The notes beneath the pieces are model-generated. The model was not told where the DNA came from, did no database searches, and saw only the letters and a list, made by a program, of their open reading frames with translations. Below, one piece after another: positions 51,848 through 59,312 of a DNA stretch of 64,000 nucleotides (position 1 is the first letter of the stretch; each line of letters starts with the position of its first letter). The DNA comes from Glycomyces fuscus (GTDB taxonomy: Bacteria > Actinomycetota > Actinomycetes > Streptosporangiales > Streptosporangiaceae). The stretch spans positions 62,001-126,000 of the forward strand of contig NYMS01000060.1 in NCBI GenBank assembly GCA_002529455.1. The letters run 5' to 3'. A program made the translations under genes and the position numbers.

Positions 51848-52348
51848 TCAGGAGCCGGGGGTGCCCTCGGGCCAGATGCAGGGGGAGGAGGCGCCGATGG
51901 TGAGGCTGTCGTCTCCGGCGGTCCTGATGGACATGCGGAAGGCGTCCTCCTCATTCTCCACAGCGAGGAAGAGCTCGTCTGGCCGCTGGTCGTGCAACAC
52001 CCGGTAACCGTTGGCGGTCCAGTACTCGTGGAGCAGTTCGATGTTGGCCTCGTTGTCCTCGACGGGCAGACCCCTGACCCAGAACCTCTCGCTGACAGTG
52101 ACGCGGTCCCTGGGGCCTCCGTCTGTGGGGTCGTCGCAGGCGGCGACGATGGTTCCGCGCCGTTCCTCCAGTTCAGCGCCCTCAGGAAGGGCGGTCATGG
52201 CGTTGTCGATGTACTCCCTGACCTTCTCCGCAGCCTCGTCCTCAGTGATGGTCGTCTCCATTCCCGTCCCCCCAGGTGCGCTGGAGCCACAACCGGCCGC
52301 CATCAGGGTGACGGCGAGGGCGTAGGCCCACTGTCTTGGTCGCATCAT
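51848..52348 (-). CDS. Small putative lipoprotein linked to a DUF1023-type hydrolase
   Basis: A 166-aa predicted lipoprotein: MMRPRQWAYALAVTLMAAGCGSS (lipobox MAAGC). ATG 52348 has AAGGA 10 nt upstream; ATG 52345 is equivalent. The mature part is acidic (EDEAAEKVREYIDNAMTALPEGAELEER) and has two Cys (VAACDDPTDGG, SPCIWPEG) that may pair. I recognise no characterised family; it resembles the small lipoproteins often placed beside secreted hydrolases or WXG-type loci in actinomycetes. It starts 13 bp after the hydrolase stop, so they are co-transcribed. An immunity or chaperone-like role is only a guess. Confidence 0.75.
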   Translation of the reverse strand: MMRPRQWAYALAVTLMAAGCGSSAPGGTGMETTITEDEAAEKVREYIDNAMTALPEGAELEERRGTIVAACDDPTDGGPRDRVTVSERFWVRGLPVEDNEANIELLHEYWTANGYRVLHDQRPDELFLAVENEEDAFRMSIRTAGDDSLTIGASSPCIWPEGTPGS

Positions 52349-52361
52349 GTTCAGGCCGTCC

Positions 52362-54041
52362 TTAACGCTGTCCCGCGATAACCTCGCCCATGTAGGCCAA
52401 TGAGGTGGTCTCATCGTTGAAGTACTCGGAGTGGGCTTTTCCGAGTGGCCAGTTACCACCTGCGGTTCCTTCGTCCGAACGAAAGGCAGTGGCCCCGAAG
52501 CTCTCCTGGGTGGGGTCGGTGCCGTGTGCGGCCTCGGATCCGGCACCGAACCATCCCTTGTTGATCCTGTCGTTCTGTGCCGTGGACGCGTGCATGTCCC
52601 CCGCGGGGATATTCAGATCGGACACGTGGTCGGCGTTCATGCCGGGGCTGCCCACGACTACCAGCTCGTCTGCGTCAAGACCCTGCTGGCTCTGCGCGGT
52701 ATGCCCTACCACTGTGGAACCGTAACTGTGCCCGATGACCGTGTTGTTGGATGGTTGTCCCTGGTGGGTGGCGCGTAGTCCGTCCTGGAACCCGCTCAGC
52801 TCACTGACCGCGTCCTTGGCCCGTCCCTCGAAGGCCGCTTCCGGGACATTGGGGGCGTCGTAACCGATCCAGCTGATCACGGAGTGATTCGCGTTCGGGT
52901 CGGCGTCTTCGGCTGCCAGCATCAAACTGTCACCACGGCCGACCTGGTCGTTGATGCTCTCCCACGTGGTCGTGGTACCGGGAACCAGCGTCGCCACGTT
53001 GTCGGCCGTGTCGGGGTTGCCGTTGGCCACGACCGCGCGTCCGTCCCCCTCGGTGTCGAGGGCGAGGAGGTACCTGTCGTTGTTCTCGTCCTCCAGGCTG
53101 TCACGCAGCTCCTTCAGCTCCGTGAGCTGGTTGTCGAGCGTGTCGTCCGCCGACATGCTCAGCGCGATCGCGACGGAGCCGTTGCTGCCCCGGGCCGCCA
53201 TGTCCCTGATCTCCTCGTCCCGTTCGGAGATCATCTCCTCGAACCGCTCGATCTCGCCGTCGAGGTGGTCGCGGTTGAGCCGGTCGCGGACGACCGCCGG
53301 GATGCCGTCGAGCTCACGCAGGAGCTCGGGGTGGTCCCGTACGGCCCGTTCCTGCTCCTCCTCGGTCATCGAGGTCCACCACAGGTTGACGACCGAGGGG
53401 TGCTCGTCACCGCTCAGTTCACCCGGGACCATGCCGGGAACCGCGTCGCCGAAGTAGGCCAGCTGGCTGCCGGACAGCAGGGACGACTCGATCAGGCGCT
53501 CCAGGCTGTCCTGACCGGGGCCGTCACGCAGGTCCTTCTCGGCCTGTTCGGCGTGCTCCATCAGGGTTTCCCAGTGCCTGGAGTGCTCGGCGAGCAGCTC
53601 CCCGCGCAGCGTTTCCAGCCGGGTGGTCTCCAGCCCTTCCCGGGTTCCCTCCCCGAGGATGGAGCCGCTGCCCTCGGAGGCGTCGACGGCCGCCTGGGCC
53701 TCGGATCTGGCCTCCTCCCACCGGGTTTCCAGCTTGGCGCGCTCGGCGCGGTAGGTCTCGATGTCGAGCCCCCACTGGCGCAGCACCGCCGCCCCGTAGG
53801 TCAGGGAGGTCGCGGCCTCCTGCCAGGAGGCCAGCTCCTGGGAGGAGCTGGAGACGATGTTCCAGGCGACGAGGTCGGTGAACTCCCCTGCGGAGGACTG
53901 GAACTGGCTGTGGGTGCCCTCGGACCGGCCGAGCATGTTCCGGCAGACGGCGTCGAGCTGGTCGGCGCCCGACTCGATGGCGCCGACGTCGGCGTCGATG
54001 TCCTCGGGCAGACCGAGGGGCATGGAGGAGAGGTCGCTCAC
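52362..54041 (-). CDS. Alpha/beta hydrolase (DUF1023-type) with long helical N-terminal domain
   Basis: A 559-aa protein. Residues 1-300 are helix-rich and charged (SQELASWQEAATSLTYGAAVLRQWGLD, then ETRWEEARSEAQAAVDASEG), like WXG/LXG-type secretion domains. The C-terminal hydrolase has GRAVVANGNPDTADNVATLVPG, the nucleophile Ser in VIGHSYGSTVVG (about 436), a likely Asp in VVVGSPGMNADHVSDL and the His in GKAHSEYF, the DUF1023 pattern. GTG 54041 has GGAG 9 nt upstream; the longer frame reads antisense into the next gene's other frame. No signal peptide is present, which fits export by a type VII route or a cytoplasmic role. Downstream of a small helical protein and upstream of a lipoprotein gene. 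Confidence 0.85.
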   Translation of the reverse strand: MSDLSSMPLGLPEDIDADVGAIESGADQLDAVCRNMLGRSEGTHSQFQSSAGEFTDLVAWNIVSSSSQELASWQEAATSLTYGAAVLRQWGLDIETYRAERAKLETRWEEARSEAQAAVDASEGSGSILGEGTREGLETTRLETLRGELLAEHSRHWETLMEHAEQAEKDLRDGPGQDSLERLIESSLLSGSQLAYFGDAVPGMVPGELSGDEHPSVVNLWWTSMTEEEQERAVRDHPELLRELDGIPAVVRDRLNRDHLDGEIERFEEMISERDEEIRDMAARGSNGSVAIALSMSADDTLDNQLTELKELRDSLEDENNDRYLLALDTEGDGRAVVANGNPDTADNVATLVPGTTTTWESINDQVGRGDSLMLAAEDADPNANHSVISWIGYDAPNVPEAAFEGRAKDAVSELSGFQDGLRATHQGQPSNNTVIGHSYGSTVVGHTAQSQQGLDADELVVVGSPGMNADHVSDLNIPAGDMHASTAQNDRINKGWFGAGSEAAHGTDPTQESFGATAFRSDEGTAGGNWPLGKAHSEYFNDETTSLAYMGEVIAGQR

Positions 54042-54081
54042 GGCAGGGGGCTCCGCGGTGGGTGGGGACGGGGGACAGGAC

Positions 54082-54408
54082 TCAGAAGTTGATCTGGATG
54101 TCGAGGGACTCCAGACCCTCCTGGTACTCCTCGGCGTTCTCGTGGTCGGTGTCGGTGATGGCCAGGTCGGCACCCTGCACGTTCTGCGCCAGGTTGACGC
54201 CGTTCTGGGCGACCCTCCGGATGTGCTCCATGGTGTCGAGGCCGTAGTCGTCCAGGCCGCCCGACACGTGCTCGGACACCGCCCCCGTGAGCCCTTCGAC
54301 GGCGGCCTCGAAGTCGGTGCCGAGGAACACCATCGCCTCGGCCAGGGCTTCGGCCTCCTGGGCCTGGGACATGGCGTCGACGGGGTTGACGCCGGTCGTA
54401 CCGGACAC
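54082..54408 (-). CDS. Small helical protein, possible type VII secretion (ESX-like) substrate or partner
   Basis: A 108-aa acidic protein, helical by its pattern (MSQAQEAEALAEAMVFLGTDFEAAVEGL, then TMEHIRRVAQNGVNLAQNVQGADLAITDTDHENAEEY). GTG 54408 has GGAG 5 nt upstream. Size, position and the helix-turn-helix pattern resemble WXG100/EspC-like small proteins that precede DUF1023 hydrolases in actinomycetes. A strict WxG is missing (FLG occurs instead), as is a clean YxxxD/E signal. It is first in a three-gene unit with the hydrolase 40 bp downstream. The assignment is inference. Confidence 0.65.
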   Translation of the reverse strand: MSGTTGVNPVDAMSQAQEAEALAEAMVFLGTDFEAAVEGLTGAVSEHVSGGLDDYGLDTMEHIRRVAQNGVNLAQNVQGADLAITDTDHENAEEYQEGLESLDIQINF

Positions 54409-54685
54409 GGGAACTCCAGGGTGTGCAAGAGGGGTATCAGAGAGGAAGGTTACAACAGGTGTGTACGTGACCCCCGTTGGCGACGGCCGTTCCGCGCGGT
54501 GGCTCACACACGGCCTGACCGGCGGCGACAGCGCCGACGTGAACGAGAAAAGGTTCGTGTTCACCTCTGTCCGGATGCGGTCAGGCCGTGCCGCGCGGAC
54601 GACGGTCCCGGGCGGCGTGTGGCCCGCGGGTTTCGGGGAAGGAATCCCTGCTCCAGAGACCGACAGTCGACCGCGGGGGAGTTCC

Positions 54686-55951
54686 ATGGAGGGCTACGGG
54701 GCCCAGATCGGCCTCGTGCTGGTCCTGGTCGTGGTGAACGCGGTGTTCGCGGGCAGTGAGATCGCCCTGATCACCCTGCGGGAGGGGCAGGTCAGGCGTC
54801 TGGAGGAGCGCGGCCCGGGCGGACGCGCGGTGGCCCGGCTGGCCCGCGACCCCAACCGGTTCCTGGCCACCATCCAGATCGGCATCACCCTCGCGGGCTT
54901 CCTCGCCTCCGCCACCGCCGCCGTCTCCCTGGCCCGTCCGCTGGTCGGGCCGCTGGGATTCCTCGGCTCCTACGCGGCCCCGGCGTCGGTCGTGCTGGTC
55001 ACCGTCGTGCTCACCTTCGTCACCCTGGTTCTGGGCGAGCTCGCCCCCAAGCGCATCGCCATGCAGCGCGCCGAGCCCTGGGCACTGCTCGTGGCCCGCC
55101 CGCTCAACGCGCTGGCGGTGCTCTCCCGCCCCGCGGTCTGGCTGCTCAGCGCCTCCACCGACCTGGTCGTCCGGCTCGGCGGGGCCGACCCCGGCAGCAC
55201 CAGGGAGGAGGCCACCGAGGAGGAGCTGCGCGACATGATCGCGGCCCAGGGCCAGATGACCCCCGAGCAGCGCACCATCCTCTCCGGGGCCTTCGACATC
55301 ACCGGGCGGACGCTGCGCCAGGTCCTGGTCCCGCGCCCCGAGGTGGACACCGTCCCGGCCGACCTGCCCGCGCACGAGGCGGCCCTGCTGCTGGCCGAGC
55401 GCGGCCACTCGCGCGCCCCGGTGGTCGCCCGGGGGGACGTGGACGACATCGTCGGCGTGGTGCACTGGTCCGACCTGCTCCGGGGGGAGGGCGGCGCCGG
55501 GGAGCTGGCCCGCGAGCCGCTGCTGCTCCCCGGCTCGCTGACGGTGTCCGCGGCACTGCGCCGGCTGACCGTCGAACGCCAGCAGATGGCCGTCGTGATC
55601 GGAGAGAACGGCGAGGTCAGCGGCATCGTCAGCCTGGAGGACCTGCTGGAGGAGGTCGTCGGCGAGATCTACGACGAGACCGACACCGACGAGCGCGCCC
55701 CCGACCGCCTGGAGGGAGGAGCGCTGCGCCTGCCCGGCACCTACCCCGTCCACGAGCTGGAGGACCTCGGCGTCGTCCTCACCGACCGGCCCGGAGGCAG
55801 CTACGTGACCGTCGCCGGGATGGTCCTGGTCCTGCTCGGCCACATCCCCGACGGGCCCGGGGAGAGCGTGGACCTGGGCGGCTGGACGGCCACGGTCACC
55901 GAGGCGGACGGACGCGTCGTCAGCGAGCTGCTGTTCACCCCCGCCCGCTGA
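54686..55951 (+). CDS. CNNM/CorC-HlyC family membrane protein with CBS domains
   Basis: A 421-aa protein of the UPF0053/hemolysin C type, linked to Mg2+ or other cation export. The N-terminal DUF21 domain (about 1-175) has four hydrophobic segments and the conserved AGSEIALITLREGQVRRLEERG, TIQIGITLAGFLASATA and LVLGELAPKRIAMQRAE. Two CBS repeats (about 210-330) contain VLVPRPEVDTVPADL and GIVSLEDLLEEVVGEIYDE. The C-terminal CorC domain ends in TEADGRVVSELLF. ATG 54686 has GGGGGAG 5 nt upstream; a longer frame overlaps the divergent gene. Confidence 0.92.
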   Translation: MEGYGAQIGLVLVLVVVNAVFAGSEIALITLREGQVRRLEERGPGGRAVARLARDPNRFLATIQIGITLAGFLASATAAVSLARPLVGPLGFLGSYAAPASVVLVTVVLTFVTLVLGELAPKRIAMQRAEPWALLVARPLNALAVLSRPAVWLLSASTDLVVRLGGADPGSTREEATEEELRDMIAAQGQMTPEQRTILSGAFDITGRTLRQVLVPRPEVDTVPADLPAHEAALLLAERGHSRAPVVARGDVDDIVGVVHWSDLLRGEGGAGELAREPLLLPGSLTVSAALRRLTVERQQMAVVIGENGEVSGIVSLEDLLEEVVGEIYDETDTDERAPDRLEGGALRLPGTYPVHELEDLGVVLTDRPGGSYVTVAGMVLVLLGHIPDGPGESVDLGGWTATVTEADGRVVSELLFTPAR

Positions 55952-56077
55952 GGAAGCCGGGCGACAAGGGCGGTCGCGGAGTCACTGAACAGTTGACCAA
56001 GAGGCGGCAAGTCCCGTTGCCCGTGCTCCGCGCAGGGGTAACCGTGGCAGCAGTGACACCGAAGCGGGGGAGGGCCG

Positions 56078-57562
56078 ATGCACGCGGACCGGAGGCCGGA
56101 CGCCTACACGGGGCTGGACCGGATGCCCATCGGAGGCCAGTGGCGGCACGGGTCGTCCGGGAACGTCTTCCAGGACGTGGACCCCTACGACGGCACGGTC
56201 CTGACCGAGATCCGGCTGGCCGACGAGAGCGACGTGGATCTGGCCTACCGCGAGGCGCAGAGGGCGTGGCCCGGCTGGGCCGCCACCCCCGCCGCCGAGC
56301 GCGCCGAGGTCTTCCTGCGGGTCCTGCGCGTCCTGGACGCCCGCCGGGAGGAGGTCGTCGACTGGCTGGTCCACGAGGCCGGGGCGGTCCGCGAGCGCGC
56401 CGAGTTCGAGTGGCGGCTGGTGCGCAGCGGCGTGGTCGAGGCCTCCTCCTACCCCACGCGGGTCCTGGGCCGGATCCTGCCCGGCGTCACCCCGGGCAAG
56501 GAGAACCGCGTCTACCGCGAGCCCCTCGGCGTGGTCACGGTGATCAGCCCCTGGAACTTCCCGCTCCAGCTCTCCCACCGCTCCCTCGCGCCCGCGATAG
56601 CCCTCGGCAACACCGTGGTCCTCAAACCGGCCGAGAACACCCCGGTCACGGGCGGACTGCTGCTCGCCCGGATCTACGAGGAGGCCGGGCTCCCGCCCGG
56701 GGTGCTCAACGTGGTCGTCGGCAAGGGCGGCGAGATCGGCGACGCCCTGGCCACCCACGAGCTCTCCCGGATGATCTCGTTCACCGGCTCCACCGAGGTC
56801 GGCCGCCACATCGCCCGGCAGGCCCCGCTCAAGAGGCACGCGCTCGAACTCGGCGGGAACGGGCCGCTGGTGGTGCTGGAGGACGCCGACCTCGACCTGG
56901 CCGCGGACGCCGCGGTGTTCGGCTCCTACTACCACCAGGGCCAGATCTGCATGGCCACGAACCGGGTCGTGGCCACCGCCCCCGTCCACGACGAGCTGGT
57001 CGAGCGGATGCTCGTGCGGGCCCGGGCGCTGCGGGCGGGCGACCCCGCCGACCCCGCCACCCAGATCGGGCCCATGATCGACGACGAGCAGTGCGAGGGC
57101 GTGCGGGACGTGGTGGCGCGCTCCGTGGAGCAGGGCGCGCGGCTCCTGCTGGCGGGGGACCCCTCCGGTCCGGCGGGCAGGGTCCTGCCGCCCCACCTGC
57201 TGCTGGCCACCAACGACATGCCGAGCGCCGCCGAGGAGGTGTTCGGCCCCGTGGCCACGGTCATCCGCGCCGAGGGCGAGGAGGACGCGCTGCGCATCGC
57301 CAACGACACCGAGTACGGGCTGTCCAGCGCGGTGCACACCCGCGACGCCGAGCGCGGGGTGCGCTTCGCCCGCCGCCTGCGGGCGGGCATGACGCACGTC
57401 AACGACTCCACGCTCAACGACGAGGCCAACACCGCGTTCGGCGGGGAGAACCACTCCGGGCTCGGCCGGTTCGGCGGCGAGTGGGCGGTCGGGGAGTTCA
57501 CCGCCGACCACTGGGTCAGCCTCCAGCACACGCGCCGCAGGCTGCCGTTCGGCCTGGAGTGA
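56078..57562 (+). CDS. NAD(P)-dependent aldehyde dehydrogenase
   Basis: A 494-aa ALDH superfamily enzyme. Visible: VISPWNFPLQLSHRSLAPAIALGN, KPAENTPVTGG, FTGSTEVGRHIA, catalytic Glu in ALELGGNGP (about 258), catalytic Cys in QGQICMATN (about 290), and EVFGPVATVI, then NDTEYGLSSAV. The pattern is closest to the benzaldehyde/vanillin dehydrogenase group, but the substrate is open. The ATG is preceded by GGGGGAGGG. It sits 126 bp after the CBS protein gene. Confidence 0.92.
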   Translation: MHADRRPDAYTGLDRMPIGGQWRHGSSGNVFQDVDPYDGTVLTEIRLADESDVDLAYREAQRAWPGWAATPAAERAEVFLRVLRVLDARREEVVDWLVHEAGAVRERAEFEWRLVRSGVVEASSYPTRVLGRILPGVTPGKENRVYREPLGVVTVISPWNFPLQLSHRSLAPAIALGNTVVLKPAENTPVTGGLLLARIYEEAGLPPGVLNVVVGKGGEIGDALATHELSRMISFTGSTEVGRHIARQAPLKRHALELGGNGPLVVLEDADLDLAADAAVFGSYYHQGQICMATNRVVATAPVHDELVERMLVRARALRAGDPADPATQIGPMIDDEQCEGVRDVVARSVEQGARLLLAGDPSGPAGRVLPPHLLLATNDMPSAAEEVFGPVATVIRAEGEEDALRIANDTEYGLSSAVHTRDAERGVRFARRLRAGMTHVNDSTLNDEANTAFGGENHSGLGRFGGEWAVGEFTADHWVSLQHTRRRLPFGLE

Positions 57563-57587
57563 GCGCGGGGCACCCGCCCCTCGCCGT

Positions 57588-57608
57588 GACGCCCGGCGCA
57601 TGGGCGTC
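57588..57608. terminator. Bidirectional hairpin after the aldehyde dehydrogenase gene
   Basis: GACGCCC (57588-57594) pairs with GGGCGTC (57602-57608) over a 7-nt loop, between convergent genes. Another palindrome (CCGGCCGGCCGG) abuts the methyltransferase stop. Confidence 0.5.
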
Positions 57609-57660
57609 GGCGCCGTCCGGGGCTCCGGGCGCCTCGCCGGTGACGCCTCCGGCCGGCCGG

Positions 57661-58407
57661 TCAGCGCCTGCGCAGGACCAGCAGCAGGTTCCAGGTGACG
57701 ACCTCGCGCAGCAGGGGCACCCGCACGACCGGCTTGGCCCACCCGGGCAGGTAGCGGGGGCGGACGTCCACCACGTCCACGTCGGTGCGCCCGCGCGTCC
57801 AGCGCAGCATCTCCTTGGCGTGCGCGGCGTACATGGTGCGGCCGAAGTCGTTCTTGGGCCGCCGCCCGTGGCGCCGCGCGAACCGCTCCGCCGCGTACGC
57901 GCCGCCCAGGTAGTGCCACGGCGAGGTCTCGTGCCCGCCCCACGGCGACAGCCACAGCGTGTACGACAGGTACACCAGCCCGCCCGGCCGGGTCACCCGC
58001 ACCATCTCGTCGGCCATCCGGGTGCGGTCCGGCACGTGCTCCAGCACGTTGGAGGAGAAGCACACGTCCACCGACCCGCTGCGCAGCGGCAGGTCCAGGG
58101 CGCTGCCCTGGACGCCGTAGGCGTCGGCCTCGCGCCCGTGCAGCGTCATCTCGTGGGCGTCGGCGTCCACGCACAGGCAGCGGGCCCCGGCGGACCTCAG
58201 CTCGTCGGCGAAGTAGCCGGGGCCGCCGCCCACGTCCACCACGAGCCTGCCCTCCAGGGGCGTGTACGAGCGCAGCTGCGCGACGGTGTCGCGGGCGAGC
58301 GCGCCGTAGAAGAACGCCGGGTCGGTCTGCTCCCTGCGGAAGGCGGCGAACAGGCCCACCGACCGGCCCAGGGTGGCGCGGAAGGGGACGGTGCCCTCGG
58401 CCCTCAC
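57661..58407 (-). CDS. SAM-dependent methyltransferase (class I, type 11-like)
   Basis: A 248-aa methyltransferase. SAM motif I is VVDVGGGPGYFADEL (about 67-82), with the acidic residue in CLCVDADAHEM, the post-motif LDLPLRSGSVDVCFSSNVLEHVPD and RVTRPGGLVYLSYT. GTG 58407 overlaps the stop of the upstream methyltransferase gene (GTGA) and has GGAGG 8 nt upstream, so translation is coupled. The C-terminal part has VVRVPLLREVVTWNLLLVLRRR, which may associate with the membrane. The acceptor is unknown; an envelope sugar or lipid is suggested only by the neighbours. Confidence 0.88.
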   Translation of the reverse strand: MRAEGTVPFRATLGRSVGLFAAFRREQTDPAFFYGALARDTVAQLRSYTPLEGRLVVDVGGGPGYFADELRSAGARCLCVDADAHEMTLHGREADAYGVQGSALDLPLRSGSVDVCFSSNVLEHVPDRTRMADEMVRVTRPGGLVYLSYTLWLSPWGGHETSPWHYLGGAYAAERFARRHGRRPKNDFGRTMYAAHAKEMLRWTRGRTDVDVVDVRPRYLPGWAKPVVRVPLLREVVTWNLLLVLRRR

Positions 58408-59138
58408 GCGGAGCCCTCCAGCACCACGAAGTGGCGCAGGTGGCGCCAGTGGTCGCCGCCCCAGTACTCGTCGGACGCCGCGATCCGCCCGTTCGGGACC
58501 AGCTCGGCGATCCGCCCGGCGCGCAGGGTGTGCATCCGCATCGGCGCCGGGTAGCGCAGCAGCACCCGCTGGGCGAGGGCCACCAGCGGCCACGGCGCGT
58601 ACCGGAACACCAGCCCCTTGAAGGTGCGCCGCTCGGACTCGGGCACGCCCAGCACCATGGCGCCGCCGGGGCGCAGCACCCGCGCGAACTCGCGCACGTA
58701 GCCCTCGGCCAGGGCGGGCGGCAGGTGCTGGAGGACCAGGTCGGTGTAGACCAGGTCGAAGGAGGCGTCCCCGAACACCGACAGGTCCGGGCGCTCGTTG
58801 AGCACGAACTCGATCCGGCCCCCGGAGCGGTCCAGGCGGCGGGCCTCCTCCAGCATCGGCGCGGAGATGTCCACCCCCACGACCTCGGGGAAGTGCGCGG
58901 CCAGGGCGTTGGACAGCCGTCCCGCGCCGCACCCGAAGTCCAGCACCCTGCCCCCCTCGGGGCGGATGCCCAGCTCCTCCAGGCGGGCGACGGACGGGTC
59001 GACGTCGGCCCGTCCGGAGGCGAGGAACTCGTCGTCGTCCCAGCCGCCGCCCCGCTTGCCGGGGTCCACGCACACCGCCCACAGGGGTTCGGCGGAACCC
59101 AGCCGCGTCCAGTCGCGGCGGACCTGTTCGAGCCCCAC
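58404..59138 (-). CDS. SAM-dependent methyltransferase
   Basis: A 244-aa class I methyltransferase with motif I VLDFGCGAGRLSNALA, VVGVDISAPMLEEARRL, SFDLVYTDLVLQHLPP and RVLRPGGAMVLGVPE. The C-terminal part differs from the following paralogue, so this is not a simple duplication. GTG 59138 is preferred because GGAGG lies 8 nt upstream; ATG 59144, two codons earlier, has the same GGAGG only 2 nt away. It is the first of the two-gene methyltransferase unit and divergent from the GT-C-like gene. Confidence 0.87.
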   Translation of the reverse strand: MGLEQVRRDWTRLGSAEPLWAVCVDPGKRGGGWDDDEFLASGRADVDPSVARLEELGIRPEGGRVLDFGCGAGRLSNALAAHFPEVVGVDISAPMLEEARRLDRSGGRIEFVLNERPDLSVFGDASFDLVYTDLVLQHLPPALAEGYVREFARVLRPGGAMVLGVPESERRTFKGLVFRYAPWPLVALAQRVLLRYPAPMRMHTLRAGRIAELVPNGRIAASDEYWGGDHWRHLRHFVVLEGSA

Positions 59139-59312
59139 CCGCATCACCTCCACGGTGTTCGCGACCCCGCCGGAACACGGAACCTGCATCGTGTTCCTGT
59201 TCCGGGTAGCCAGGCCGGGATGGCCTGCGACAAGGGTCGAGGGAAAAAGTGGAACCTGTTGTATTCTGGCACCCCTTCTCCGGATCGGCCAACTACGGCG
59301 GGAGAGACACCG

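Noticed and set aside
57661..59292. The two methyltransferases as one fused protein
   Set aside because: The two SAM motif sets lie in different frames joined by a GTGA overlap with its own ribosome site, so they are two genes.
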